A stretch of DNA of 64,000 nt from JACKEQ01 sp041389565 (lineage in GTDB: Bacteria; Myxococcota_A; UBA796; GCA-2862545). The stretch is taken from assembly GCA_041389565.1 (NCBI GenBank), contig JAWKRP010000017.1:141514-205513 (forward strand). The letters are read 5' to 3'. This document shows, one piece after another, positions 41,967 to 51,299 of this stretch (its first letter is position 1; every line of letters starts with the position of its first letter). The translations under genes were made by a program, and so were the position numbers. The notes below the pieces were generated by a model. It saw only the letters and a program-made list of their open reading frames with translations. It made no database searches and was not told the origin of the DNA.

Positions 41967-42395
41967 TCAGGAGCGAGGGCCTTCCTCGAGCTCGTCGACG
42001 GCCCTCTCGATGGCTTCCCTGACCCGCTCGTACGCCTCGGTCGATCTCAGGGTCTGGGCACAAGGCCACACACCCTTCGCATCCACGAGCACGTCATGAT
42101 CCTCGAGTTGCCAGGTATCGATCAACCACTCGAGCTGATCGAACGTCATCGTATCGAAGCTCCAGATTCGAACATCTGGCTTTGCCAGTCCTGCCTCTGC
42201 CACCAGGCGACCGGTCGAGTCCGTGGGCCACACCACGACGACGGTTCGGTACCCGGACCCCTCTCGAACGACCAGAGGACCCCCGTCTCCGAACCAGGCC
42301 AGGGTGAGCCGCTCGACGGCGCCGGGCCGCACTACCAGAGTGTGCTGGTCACGCCGACCCAAGGTGAGCACCGTTCGAGAGGTTGCCTGGGGCAT
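41967..42395 (-). CDS. Hypothetical island protein
   Basis: 142 residues from ATG 42395: VLTLGRRDQHTLVVRPGAVERLTLAWFG, then YRTVVVVWPTDSTGRL, IWSFDTMTFDQLEWLIDTWQL and an acidic C-terminal helix. Composition and codon use look coding. No family recognised. It is divergent from the truncated gene at 42467 (71-bp gap), so the two might have formed a regulated pair. Confidence 0.6.
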   Translation of the reverse strand: MPQATSRTVLTLGRRDQHTLVVRPGAVERLTLAWFGDGGPLVVREGSGYRTVVVVWPTDSTGRLVAEAGLAKPDVRIWSFDTMTFDQLEWLIDTWQLEDHDVLVDAKGVWPCAQTLRSTEAYERVREAIERAVDELEEGPRS

Positions 42396-42466
42396 GCCGA
42401 CGTCATGGCGCGATGGGGCCGTCGCTACCGCGGGACAATTGGCTCATGCGTCGGGGAGGTGGCCTG

Positions 42467-42889
42467 ATGGAGGCGGCGAACCTCGGCACGACGTGGCTTC
42501 CGGCATGGCCCGAGTGGGATCCTCCACAGACCGTTGGCATCCTGGCCGGCACATCCATCGATGTGGGGACGATGTCGGCCCTCGACATCGAGTGGCGCGT
42601 CGATGCTGTCCTCACGGGAACGGTGTTGGTCGGTAGCCCAGCGTTCGTGTGCCTTCCTGGCTTGGTGGTGCGACCGTGTCGACTCCGGCCGCTGGATCGC
42701 CAGCTCATCGAGCGTGCATTCTCGGGCTGGATCGACAAGGTGTTCTCCTCGAGCCACGGCGACATCGCCGCTCGAGCGCGACGACAACCCCTCCCGTCAG
42801 CCGCGTCCCTCGCTCGGGGAGCCCTCCATCGGCGCGTTCCCGCCGAGCTTCGGTTCGAGTCGGCGCACTACTGGGCCAACCGGGCTCTG
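42467..42889 (+). pseudogene. Hypothetical gene truncated by the IS21-type insertion
   Basis: From ATG 42467 (GGAGG 8 bases upstream) about 140 residues read as a normal protein: TVGILAGTSIDVGTMSALDIEW, VLTGTVLVGSPAFVCLPGLVV, then a helical region. The last ~19 residues before the stop at 42950 are translated IS-end sequence (NDNYPCRFRDNYSC). The native C-terminus is lost. No family recognised. Confidence 0.55.
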
Positions 42890-43179
42890 TGCAACGACAA
42901 TTACCCGTGCCGGTTCCGCGACAACTATTCTTGCCGGTCGGGACCAGGGTGATGGACCCCGACGGCGACCTCGCCGGGGCTGGGTTCAGGCGCACGGATC
43001 GCTCGCCTTGTTGGTGAACAGTCAGAAGTGGGCCAGCTCCTCCTGGAAGCCGACGATCAGCCCAGGAGGACGTAGGCAAGCGAGTGCCGGGCCCCCTGCA
43101 AAGCAGTTGCGAGCGCGGAAGGTGGCGCGACCTTGCCGGAGTCGGACAGGCGATGCCCTCGGCCAGGAGGTGCTGGATC

Positions 43180-43928
43180 ACGGCCGTCACTCCGGAGTCT
43201 CCGGCGGAGCGCGACTTGTTGGCGATTCGATAGCTCGCCACGTCGAACTCGAGGATGACCGAGTGGTGCACCAGGCGGTCGATCGCAGCGGCGGTCGTCA
43301 TCCGGTTCTGGAAGATCTGGTCCCACTCGCTGAACACGAGGTTGCTCGTGATCATCCAGGAGCACCATCGTAGCGCTCGGCCATGAGCGACAGGACTTCG
43401 ACTTCGTCCGGGCGCTGCTTGATGTACCCGATGTCGTCGAGAATCAGCAGGTCGAAGTGGTCGAGCTTCTTGAGCGCACGGGGGAGCTCGAGCTCGCGTG
43501 GCGGCGAGAAGGTCCTGGACCAGCGAACCGGCACGAAGGCACGGATCTCGACCGCTCTCCACGAGCGCGTTTCCAATCGCGCAGGCGGCATGGGTCTTTC
43601 CGGTTCCGGGCAGGCCGAAAGCCAGGACGTTGACGGCGTCATCGACGAATGCTCCCGGGCCAGCTCCCGAAGCTGGCCCTGCAGACAGATCGGGAGCCGG
43701 GTGGTCTCGAAGGTGGACAGTGTCTTGCCCAGGGGGCCTGGCGTCCCTCCAGCCATCGACCCGGCGCCCCATGCGCGCTTCTGCCTCGGCCCTCAGGACC
43801 TCGCAGACCTCAGGCAACGCATCGGCGTGACCCGCAGAGGTGAGGCGAACGACCATCTCGGACGCAGCCGTCGGAAGCCGGAAGCCGGACAGGAGCTCGG
43901 TGATCTCGGTCTCGATGTCGTGGGTCAT
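43180..43928 (-). pseudogene. istB: IstB-like ATPase, multiply frameshifted
   Basis: ATG 43928 overlaps the istA stop. MTHDIETEITELLSGFRLPTAA and MGRRVDGW open the protein; Walker A LAFGLPGTGKTHAACAIG, then in another frame KKLDHFDLLILDDIGYIKQ (Walker B), and again in another MMITSNLVFSEWDQIF and DVASYRIANKSR. At least four indels separate these. A functional ATPase cannot be made. Confidence 0.8.
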
Positions 43929-45405
43929 CGGACACCCCCGAGCAGGCGGTCGAACTGTTCGAGATCGGGCTGCCCGATCTCGACCTCGAGGACGGTGGCG
44001 GGCTCGGGTGCCGCGAGGAGGCCTTCAGCCGCGTAGTCGAAGCGTTCGCCTGTGGAAGCAGGTCTCGCAAGGCACGTTCGATCCGGTCCCTCCATCGTGC
44101 TCGCCGCGAGGTGGGGGATGCGCACGTACTCGATGTCCGCGCGGTCCCACGCCGCTCGACCAAGGCGTCGTACGCGGCGCGGAACGTGAGCGTCGGGAAC
44201 GGCTCCTCGCGGAACCGGTACCGGGCGAAGGCTCCGGGCTTCCTGCACAACGACCAGATGACGTGGCGATAGTCGATGCGTGCCGTCTGCGGTCCCCGGA
44301 TCCGTGGAAGGGTGAGTGCAGGGTTTCGCCGTAGAAGACCTCGAGACGATCGGCACAGAGATGGACCTTGACCGCGTGGCCGATCAGTCGCGAGGGAACC
44401 GAGTAGTTGCGCCTTCCGACGCTGATGGTGCTCCACCGCCGGACCTTCACTTCGACGACGGTGTAGGTGGGCAGGCGGATCGGTGGCAGCGGCCCGAGCA
44501 CCTCGCGCTCGGCCTCGATGGCCTCGTCGTGCTCGTCGTTGTGCTCGGCGACGACGTCTCGAACGAAGGCGACGTACATCTCGACCGACTCGAAGTCCCG
44601 ATGGCCGCGAAGCCGTAGGGCCTGGTCCAGGGCGGTCTTGAGGAGGTCGTTGCCCTTCTCCGCGATCCCGTTCTCCTGGGCTTTGCCTGGCCGGATCGTG
44701 GAGGGAGCTCGCGCCGTAGTGCTGGAGCATCTCAGCGTAGCGTGTCGTGAGCCCCCACGCCCACCGCTGCGCTTCAGCTCCCGGGTGGCTGCCGAGAGAT
44801 TGTCGTGGCGGAGGACGGCGAACACGCCGCCGACCTCCCACAAGGCGTTCTGGGCGCCTGGCAGAGAACCTCCCGGAGTCTCGCCGAAGGCAGCTCTGAT
44901 ACAACCACTTCGACGCGCTGGCCTTGAACACGAAGTGGAGGTGGGGGAAACGGCTGGCCCGCGATGGTCACGCCGAGCTCGTCGCAGTGCGTGAAGTCGA
45001 ACTGCAACCTCCCGTCCCACCGGGTGCTCCTGCAGGAACACGACCTCTGCGGCGAACCGTTGAGCGCACGCCAGTCCCGGATCCTCCGCTGCAGGGTCCG
45101 CAGCAGCTTCTTCGGGAAGCAGCCGGGGTGCTCCCTTGCGAAGGTGTCCGAGCACGACCTTGGCCTGGAGCTTCCGGTCCCGATCGCGCTCGAGGAGGGG
45201 ACGACTTCGAGTCCCACACGTCGGCGAACAGGTCGAGGTCGAGTCCGCCACCGCGTGGCTCCTTCGTCTCGGACGGCAGCGGACCGCTCTCCCGAACGCG
45301 CGTCCCGAGCGCTCGCTGATGCCGGCGGCGGCCTGGCCACCTGCTGATTCTTGCCTTCCCATTCGTTTCTTCCTGTAGAGCCCGCACCTGTTCGTCCGTG
45401 AGCAT
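43925..45405 (-). pseudogene. istA: IstA-like transposase, multiply frameshifted
   Basis: From MLTDEQVRALQEE (ATG 45405) recognisable IstA pieces occur in alternating frames: LLERDRDRKLQAKVVLGHLRK, LRTLQRRIRDWRALNG, RLQFDFTHCDELGVTI (first Asp region), KASASKWLYQSC, then a damaged centre, VAEHNDEHDEAIEAEREVLG and VRRWSTISVGRRNYSVPSRLIG (C-terminal beta domain). At least five indels. Confidence 0.78.
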
Positions 45406-45625
45406 CCCGGCGCCCTCCAGGCACACGGGGTCACACGTCGACCAGAGCGTTGGCCCCAACCGGCGGTCGTAGTTGTCGTCGCCGTGCCGGTAGTTGTCGT
45501 CGGCCCTCAGGCCGTCGCAACCGGCAGAAGTAATTGTCGTCGCCGGCAAGAGTAATTGACGCTGCTCAGTGGGGTGCCCCAGAGTTTCACTGGACAGCTG
45601 ATAAGCATGTTCAGGAGCCCCCCAG

Positions 45626-45964
45626 ATGCCCAAGAACTCCCCGAAGCCCGAACGAGGTCGCTGGACCTCCAACCGCAAGCGCGAAGCCGTCCTGCGTCTC
45701 CTGCGTGGCGAGGACCTCGATGTCGTCTCCCGCGAGCTCGGCGTGACGGGGGCCACGCTCGCGAAGTGGCGTGATGCCTTCCTCGACGGCGGCCGGTCTG
45801 CGCTGAAGTCGAAGAATTCCTCGCCTGAGGAGGACCGGGTCCGGTTGCTCGAGCGCAAGCTCGGCCAGGTGACCATGGAGAACGAGCTTCTGTACGAGAA
45901 GATCGATCGCATGGAGGCAGCGGATGTCCGCCCTTTTGTCCGGAAGCGGCCGTGGTTGAAGTAG
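45626..45964 (+). CDS. IS3 transposase OrfA
   Basis: 112 residues. Helix-turn-helix of the transposase-8 type (WTSNRKREAVLRLLRGEDLDVVSRELGVTGATLAKWRDAFL), then LLERKLGQVTMENELLYEKI, a leucine-zipper-like coiled coil. Intact. Usually fused to OrfB by frameshifting, but here the gap to orfB (46 bp) is larger than typical. Confidence 0.9.
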   Translation: MPKNSPKPERGRWTSNRKREAVLRLLRGEDLDVVSRELGVTGATLAKWRDAFLDGGRSALKSKNSSPEEDRVRLLERKLGQVTMENELLYEKIDRMEAADVRPFVRKRPWLK

Positions 45965-46010
45965 CCGAGACCCGGTCGCCTTCGACCCACCAGCCTACTC
46001 GATCGCCAGG

Positions 46011-46853
46011 GTGTGCCGCGTCTGGAAGGTGCCGCGCTCGAACATCTACTTTCTCTCCGCCCAGGAGGTAGCGGACCGTTCGCCAGCTCGGCGGAGGGGC
46101 CCGCAGGGACCTTGCTCCGACGACGAGCTGGTGAAGCGGATCCGCGGCGTGATCACCGACTCGCCGTTCCACGGCGAGGGGTACAGGAAGGTGTGGGCCC
46201 GGCTGCGGTTTCGGGGAACCCGAACCTCCAAGGACCGGGTTCGCCGGTTGATGCGGGACCACGGCCTTCAGGCGCCGTACTTCCCGACGCGCCGACGTGG
46301 AAACCGCGCCCACGACGGCCGCGTCACGACCGACCAGCCGAACGAGATGTGGGGAACGGACGCGACGGCGGTCTGGACCCGCAAGCACGGGCTGGTCACC
46401 GTGTTCCTCGCGATCGACCACTGCACGAGCGAGTGCATCGGCTTGCATGCGGCGAGGGTCGGGACCCGCCACGAAGCCCTCGAGGTGATTCGGCAGGGTG
46501 TTCGAGAACAGTTCGGTGGCTTCGAGCAAGGCGCGGCAGCGGGCCTGACCATTCGCCACGACCACGGCAGCCAGTTCATGAGCCGGGACTACCAGGAGGA
46601 GCTTCGTTTCCTGGGGATGCGTTCGAGTCCGTCCTTCGTGGCCGAGCCCGAATGCAATGGAGTCGCCGAACGCTTCGTGAAAACGGTCAAGGAGCAGTGC
46701 CTGTGGCTCGAGACATTCGACACGGCCGAGGACGTGCGCACCGCGCTCGCGGCGTTCAAGGAGCGCTACAACCACGGCTGGCTCGTCGCGAAGCACGGGA
46801 ACCGAACCCCCGTCCAGGCCCGGCAACATCTCTCGGTCGCGAGAGCGGCATGA
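46011..46853 (+). CDS. IS3 transposase OrfB (rve DDE domain)
   Basis: 280 residues from a GTG. HTH_21-like GEGYRKVWARLRFRGTRTSKDRVRRLM, then DDE residues in NEMWGTDATAVWT (Asp), IRHDHGSQFMSRDY (Asp) and ECNGVAERFVKTVKEQ (Glu). Appears complete, so this IS may be active. Its transcription runs toward the gene at 46985. Confidence 0.92.
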   Translation: MCRVWKVPRSNIYFLSAQEVADRSPARRRGPQGPCSDDELVKRIRGVITDSPFHGEGYRKVWARLRFRGTRTSKDRVRRLMRDHGLQAPYFPTRRRGNRAHDGRVTTDQPNEMWGTDATAVWTRKHGLVTVFLAIDHCTSECIGLHAARVGTRHEALEVIRQGVREQFGGFEQGAAAGLTIRHDHGSQFMSRDYQEELRFLGMRSSPSFVAEPECNGVAERFVKTVKEQCLWLETFDTAEDVRTALAAFKERYNHGWLVAKHGNRTPVQARQHLSVARAA

Positions 46854-46984
46854 CCTCAGCGGCCGGACTCGATCCGCTCGCTGCACCGGCACGGTTCGCC
46901 GTCCGGACAAGACCTGCTACGCCGCTCGAAGCGGCATGATTTCACCCCGCCGACTGTCCAAGAAACCCTGGTGCACTACACACC

Positions 46985-47383
46985 ATGCAGACCCACGACC
47001 TCCTCGCCCGAATCAGTGCCGTCCTCTCGTTCCTCGCCGCCTGCTGGAACGGCCTCGTCGCCCTGCTGTACATCGCGATGTTCATCTGGTTCCTGGTCGG
47101 ATTCCTGTGGTTCGTTCCGCTGTTCCTCGCCGTGGTCGAAGGGCTCGCCGCGATCGTGGTCCTGGCGGTGGGCTTCAAGAAGCCGAACCCGGTCGTCCCG
47201 CTGGTCGGGATGTTCGTCAGCCTGTGCTGCTTCAACCTGTTCGCGGGCCTGCTCGAGATGGCGTCGCTCGGGCTCCAGATCGGCGCGATGGTCTCCGCGT
47301 CCGGTGCGAAGCCCGGTGCGTACCCCGCGCAGGACGACGACACGTACGTCGACGACGTGGAGCTGCTCCCGCTTCCCGCGTGA
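46985..47383 (+). CDS. Small polytopic membrane protein: candidate immunity protein
   Basis: 132 residues with three to four membrane helices (ISAVLSFLAACWNGLVALLY, IWFLVGFLWFVPLFL, GLAAIVVLAVGF, PLVGMFVSLCCFNLFAGLL) and a polar acidic tail. It is convergent with the large toxin-like gene, with 25 bp between the stops. Pore-forming colicins have exactly this arrangement: a small polytopic immunity gene on the opposite strand behind the toxin gene. No ribosome site is seen because an IS3 end lies 11 bp upstream; read-through from orfB could drive it. The immunity role is inference. Confidence 0.6.
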   Translation: MQTHDLLARISAVLSFLAACWNGLVALLYIAMFIWFLVGFLWFVPLFLAVVEGLAAIVVLAVGFKKPNPVVPLVGMFVSLCCFNLFAGLLEMASLGLQIGAMVSASGAKPGAYPAQDDDTYVDDVELLPLPA

Positions 47384-47408
47384 CGCCCGGTCGGCGCGAG
47401 CGACGCCC

Positions 47409-49775
47409 TCAGCGGAGGTACGAGCGCACCGGATCGTCGTAGTAGCGCATGGCCCTCTTCCACTCCTTGCCGCCCTGCTCCGCCTGCTGCCGGGCGATGT
47501 ACCGGAACCGCGCGAGCTCCTCCGTCTCCACCACCTTCCGGTCCTCGCCCTCGCCGTCGAGCTCGAGGTCCTCCATCTCGCCCAGGAAGAACCGGCGGTA
47601 CTTCTTCGGGGACTCCGCCAGGTGGTCGAGCAGCTCGTCCGCGGACATCCCCAGCGCCTTCGCCATGTGGTCGAGCCGCTCTCGCATCTCCCCGGCGTCC
47701 TCCCCCGCGAACACCTCCGCGAGGTCGGCGGCCGCCTTCGAGTCGTACCCGCGCCGCTCGTACATCTCGCGGATGGCGCCCTCCGCCATCTCCCGCGCCT
47801 CGTCGCTGTCCCCGAACAGGTGGATGACGGCCCGGATGACCGAGCCGATCGCCGCCCCGAGGACCATGCCGGGGACGAGACCGATGGTCGCGCCGGCCGC
47901 CGTGCACGCGGCCGCGATGGACATCCCGATCAGCGGGGCCGCAGCGACGACGGCCCCTCCCACATCGCCGTCCCTGAGGGCCTGGTACGCCTGGTAGGCA
48001 CTGAGAATCCCCGTGATCGCGAGGCCGACCCCACCTGCCGCGCTCGACAAGCCGGCCTTGCCGATGACGGCGAACGCCTCGCTCGACAGACCCAGGAAGC
48101 TCGAGCTCGCGCTGGCGATCTTCTCCCAGTCCCCGTTCTGCAGGCCCTCCATGCCGTCCGTCACGAGACCGATCGCGGCTCCGAGCCGTCCGAGGGACTT
48201 CAGCCCCTTGCCGACCCGCGCCCCGTGCCGCGCCGCACCTTCCAGTCCGCCGTACGCGCCGGCCGCGCCGGCCGAGGCCTTGCCCACCTCGAACACCCGC
48301 CCGCCGACGAGGGCGCCCATGCCGAGCCGCTCGATCATCGCCCGCGTGGCCGCATCGTCCGGGTCGAGCGCGGCCAGACCGGCCTGGAAGGCCTCACCGA
48401 GCGCCTGGGTGTAGTCGTCTCCGGTGAGCCCGCTGGCTTCGATCTCCGCGAGCCGCTCCTGGATGCCCGCAATCGCCTTCGCTGTCTCGGGGGCGTACAC
48501 CTTCAGGCCGTCCAGCACGCCGTTCAGGCCATCCACGTCGCCGGAAGCGGCCATCGCAGCGACGCCCAGCGCGCCTCCGCTCGCGACCACCCGGTCGAGG
48601 AGCTGCTGCTGCCGCTCGTCGTGGCCACCCGACGCGCGAGCGGTGTCGATCCAGGTCCGCTCGCCCCGACCCTTCCGCTGGAGCGCAGCCGCCGTGTACG
48701 CATCGCCGTGGTCGGTGAAGGCGAGGTCGGCCGTCAGCTCCATTCCGGTCCGGAACGCGCTTCCGAGGCGCTCCTTGGAGTAGCCGCCGCCCACCTCCTT
48801 CTCGAGCCCGTACGCCTGACCCTCGAGCGTGGACGCGTAGCGCTTCGTGGCCGCCTCGTACTCCGCGAACAGCTCGGCGTGCTCGGCCAGCTCCTCCTCG
48901 CGCCAGCGCGCGATCTCCTCCTCGGTACCGTCCGCGGCACGCATCCGGGCCTCGGTCTCCGCCATCTGGCGCTGGAGGGCCTGGTACTTCTCGGAGGTCC
49001 GGGCGAACTCGCCGTTCGTGAGCTCCACGGCCTCGAGCAGCTCGGTGGCGAGCGCGGACTTCTCCATGCCGGCCGGGACCTTGTCCAGCGCGCTCATCGC
49101 GAGCAGCGCTCCCCGGCCGTCCAGCACGCCCTTCTTCAGCGCCGCGCGGATGGCCGGGGTGTTGTGCTGCGCGAAGCAGGCCCCCAGCAGCTCGATGCCT
49201 TCGCGGCCCACGAGCTCGCCGGACTCCATCAGCGCCCCGACCACCTCGGCCGCCAGCTGGGGGTCACCGCCGGCCGCGACCGCCGCGATCATGCGCTCCG
49301 CCACCGCCGCGCCACCCTTCTCCAGGAGGGCCTTCTGCTCGTCCGGCCCGAGCGATGCGACGATGTCGCGGAACTGCTCGGCGTGGGCCTTCAGCGCCGC
49401 CTCGTACGCGGCCTGGGCCTCGGCGTCCGTGCCGGAAGCCGCCTTCTCGGCCAGCTCGGCGATCTCGGCCTCGCTCTGCTCGAGCTGCCACTGGGCGTAT
49501 CCGACCGGGTCGGCTTCGGGATCCGGCGGTGGAGGCGCCTCCTCCGCGACCCCCTCCTCGACGCCCGCGCCTTCCTCGCCCGCTTCCTGCTCCTCTTCGA
49601 CCGCCTCTCCGGACTCCATGCCGTCGAAGTACGAGGGCTCGGCGGACGGGGGGACCGCAGCCATCCGCTCCAGGACCGCCGAGTTGTCGCTGGTGACGGC
49701 CGTCGGTGCGACCGTCTCGGGCGCCGCCTGGACGGGGGCTTCGGCCTTCGCGCGCTGCTGGGACTGAGTGGACAT
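47409..49775 (-). CDS. Large toxin-like protein with C-proximal hydrophobic domain
   Basis: 788 residues from ATG 49775 (AGGGAGG upstream); there is no signal peptide. The N-terminus is Gln/Ala/Glu-rich and disordered (about 1-100). A long helical, Glu/Ala-rich middle follows. About residues 540-655 are Ala/Gly-rich and hydrophobic (GVGLAITGILSAYQAYQAL, AVVAAAPLIGMSIAAACTAAGATIGLVPGMVLGAAIG), able to form membrane hairpins. About 130 charged residues close the protein. This resembles bacteriocin or contractile-injection effector design, though I recognise no named family. The convergent membrane-protein gene supports a pore-former/immunity reading; an abundant structural protein is the alternative. 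Confidence 0.65.
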   Translation of the reverse strand: MSTQSQQRAKAEAPVQAAPETVAPTAVTSDNSAVLERMAAVPPSAEPSYFDGMESGEAVEEEQEAGEEGAGVEEGVAEEAPPPPDPEADPVGYAQWQLEQSEAEIAELAEKAASGTDAEAQAAYEAALKAHAEQFRDIVASLGPDEQKALLEKGGAAVAERMIAAVAAGGDPQLAAEVVGALMESGELVGREGIELLGACFAQHNTPAIRAALKKGVLDGRGALLAMSALDKVPAGMEKSALATELLEAVELTNGEFARTSEKYQALQRQMAETEARMRAADGTEEEIARWREEELAEHAELFAEYEAATKRYASTLEGQAYGLEKEVGGGYSKERLGSAFRTGMELTADLAFTDHGDAYTAAALQRKGRGERTWIDTARASGGHDERQQQLLDRVVASGGALGVAAMAASGDVDGLNGVLDGLKVYAPETAKAIAGIQERLAEIEASGLTGDDYTQALGEAFQAGLAALDPDDAATRAMIERLGMGALVGGRVFEVGKASAGAAGAYGGLEGAARHGARVGKGLKSLGRLGAAIGLVTDGMEGLQNGDWEKIASASSSFLGLSSEAFAVIGKAGLSSAAGGVGLAITGILSAYQAYQALRDGDVGGAVVAAAPLIGMSIAAACTAAGATIGLVPGMVLGAAIGSVIRAVIHLFGDSDEAREMAEGAIREMYERRGYDSKAAADLAEVFAGEDAGEMRERLDHMAKALGMSADELLDHLAESPKKYRRFFLGEMEDLELDGEGEDRKVVETEELARFRYIARQQAEQGGKEWKRAMRYYDDPVRSYLR

Positions 49776-49868
49776 CGGGCCTCCCTGGGGTGGGCGGCGG
49801 AGGAGCGCGCCGCCCATCCAGAGCCTAGGGCCCGAGGCCTCAGGGAGGTTGCAACACACTGCAACACC

Positions 49869-51053
49869 TCACGAGGGACCGGAGCCCTCGTCCAGCGGGA
49901 CCCGGAGCCGGTGCCACCGCCGCCGCCCCGTCTGGAGCACGTCGCCGTCCCGAAAGCACCGGCGCGCCTCCAGATCCTGGAGCCTCTCCTCTCCGAGCCG
50001 CACCGCGCCCTGCTGCATGAGGCGTCGTGCCTGGGAACGCGAGACTCCCGCGAGCTCTGCGACCAGCGCCACCACCCCCACCGGCGTCCCGGTCAGGGGA
50101 TGCTCCGGGAGGTCCGTCGGGATCCCGCCGCACACCACGACCCGCTCGAAGTGCGCACGCGCCGTGTCCGCCGCGTCCGGGCCATGGCAGCGCTCCACCA
50201 CTCGGGAGGCCAGCGCACGCTTCGCCGCGAGCGGCCCCTGGGCGAGCACCGTCCGCGCTTCGTCCGGCGACAGCCCGGCCGCGAGCTCGAGCCACTGGGG
50301 CACCGCTTCGTCCGGGATCGACATCACCTTCCCGAACTGCTCCTCGGGAGGCTCGGTGATCCCGATGGTGTTCCCGTAGCTCTTCGACATCTTGCGGGTC
50401 CCGTCCAGACCGACGAGGAGCGGCATCATCACCGCGATCTGGGGCGCCTGGCCGAACCGGGGCTGGAGATCCCGGCCCATCATCAGGTTGAACAGCTGAT
50501 CCGAGCCGCCGAGCTCCACATCCGCTCGCACCTGCACCGAGTCGAAGGCCTGCATGACGGGGTACACGAGCTCGTGCAGCCCCACCGGAGCCCCCGCATC
50601 CAGGCGCTGCCGCGTGCTGTCGCGCGCGAGCACCTGCGCCACGGTGACCTGCCCACACAGCGCGATGACCTCCTGGAACGACAGGGCGTCGAACCAGGTG
50701 CTGTTGAAGCGGACCTCCGCGGACTCCATGTCCAGGATGCGACCGATCTGATCGAGGTACGTGGCCGCGTTCGCGCGGACCTCCGCGTCCGTCAGCAGGG
50801 GACGCGTCTTGTCCTTGCCGCTCGGATCCCCGACGCGCGCGGTGGCGTCGCCGACGATCAGGACGGCGGTGTGACCGGCATCCTGGAACGCGCGCAGGGC
50901 GCGGAGCACGACGGCGAAGCCGAGGTGGATGCCCGAAGCCGTCGGGTCGATGCCGAGCTTCACGCGCAGCGGACGCTTCGCGGCTTCGCGCAGCGCGTCG
51001 TGCGGACGCTGGTCCGCGATGGGCCCGAGGTCGGGGAGGTGGGCGAAGGTCAT
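49869..51053 (-). CDS. tyrS: Tyrosyl-tRNA synthetase
   Basis: 394 residues. Class I motifs: PTASGIHLGF (HIGH equivalent at about residue 43) and KMSKSYGN. GGSDQLFNLMMGRDLQ is the Tyr-binding helix region. The C-terminal ~70 residues form an S4 RNA-binding domain (VSRSQARRLMQQGAVRL). It charges tRNA-Tyr with tyrosine. The layout fits the TyrRS type with the longer linker (TyrZ-like). Start ATG 51053 has GGAG about 9 bases upstream within a hairpin loop; see the leader feature. Confidence 0.97.
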   Translation of the reverse strand: MTFAHLPDLGPIADQRPHDALREAAKRPLRVKLGIDPTASGIHLGFAVVLRALRAFQDAGHTAVLIVGDATARVGDPSGKDKTRPLLTDAEVRANAATYLDQIGRILDMESAEVRFNSTWFDALSFQEVIALCGQVTVAQVLARDSTRQRLDAGAPVGLHELVYPVMQAFDSVQVRADVELGGSDQLFNLMMGRDLQPRFGQAPQIAVMMPLLVGLDGTRKMSKSYGNTIGITEPPEEQFGKVMSIPDEAVPQWLELAAGLSPDEARTVLAQGPLAAKRALASRVVERCHGPDAADTARAHFERVVVCGGIPTDLPEHPLTGTPVGVVALVAELAGVSRSQARRLMQQGAVRLGEERLQDLEARRCFRDGDVLQTGRRRWHRLRVPLDEGSGPS

Positions 51054-51127
51054 GGGGGTCTCCAGAAGGACCCCTCACGGCACCTGGAGCACGAGACCCC
51101 GGGTTCCGTGAGGAGCCCGGGGTCTCG
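51054..51127 (-). promoter_or_regulatory. Structured tyrS leader with competing hairpins
   Basis: On the minus strand, a 12-bp perfect stem CGAGACCCCGGG / CCCGGGGTCTCG (51092-51127) encloses a loop with CCTCACGG. That loop is complementary to CCGTGAGG just downstream (about 51073-51080). A third stem, GGGGTC / GACCCC, directly before ATG 51053 holds the GGAG ribosome site in its loop. The first and second pairings are mutually exclusive, suggesting attenuation of tyrS. Confidence 0.5.
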
Positions 51128-51299
51128 GTGTTCTCGTGATGGGTGTGCGTCTAGCCCGCACCCGTCCCCGCGCTCCACGAGGGGCGCGAATACACGGCAG
51201 TGGCGGCGGGACCGAACGTCACGGGCCGATCGTACCGACCGCTCCGCCAGGCGTCAACCGCGACCCGCACCCCGCCACCGCGCGCTATCCTGCCGCCGG

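Larger units (their letters stand above)
42890..45560 (-). mobile_element. Decayed IS21-family element
   Basis: Ends consist of iterated units: left CGACAATTACCCGTGCCGG (42895) and CGACAACTATTCTTGCCGG (42919), 24 bp apart; right, on the other strand, copies of CGACAATTAC/CGACAACTAC with TGCCGG around 45473, 45494 and 45534. istA and istB between them are both broken by many indels. No clear target duplication; the right end sits 15 bp from the IS3 element. Confidence 0.8.
45575..46973 (+). mobile_element. IS3-family insertion sequence
   Basis: Left end TGCCCCAGAGTTTCACTGGACAG and right end (reading inward) TGCACCAGGGTTTCTTGGACAG form clear terminal inverted repeats. 1399 bp with intact orfA and orfB. 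No target duplication is visible. The right end is 11 bp before the ATG of the gene at 46985, so it has replaced that gene's upstream region. Confidence 0.9.

Noticed and set aside
39775..47000. Right-hand attachment site of the tRNA-Trp island
   Set aside because: I looked for a second copy of the tRNA-Trp 3' end to the right of the integrase and saw none in this window, so the island's extent is not defined.
51054..51260. T-box riboswitch for tyrS
   Set aside because: No AGGGTGGNACCGCG-like antiterminator and no specifier loop; only competing hairpins are supported.
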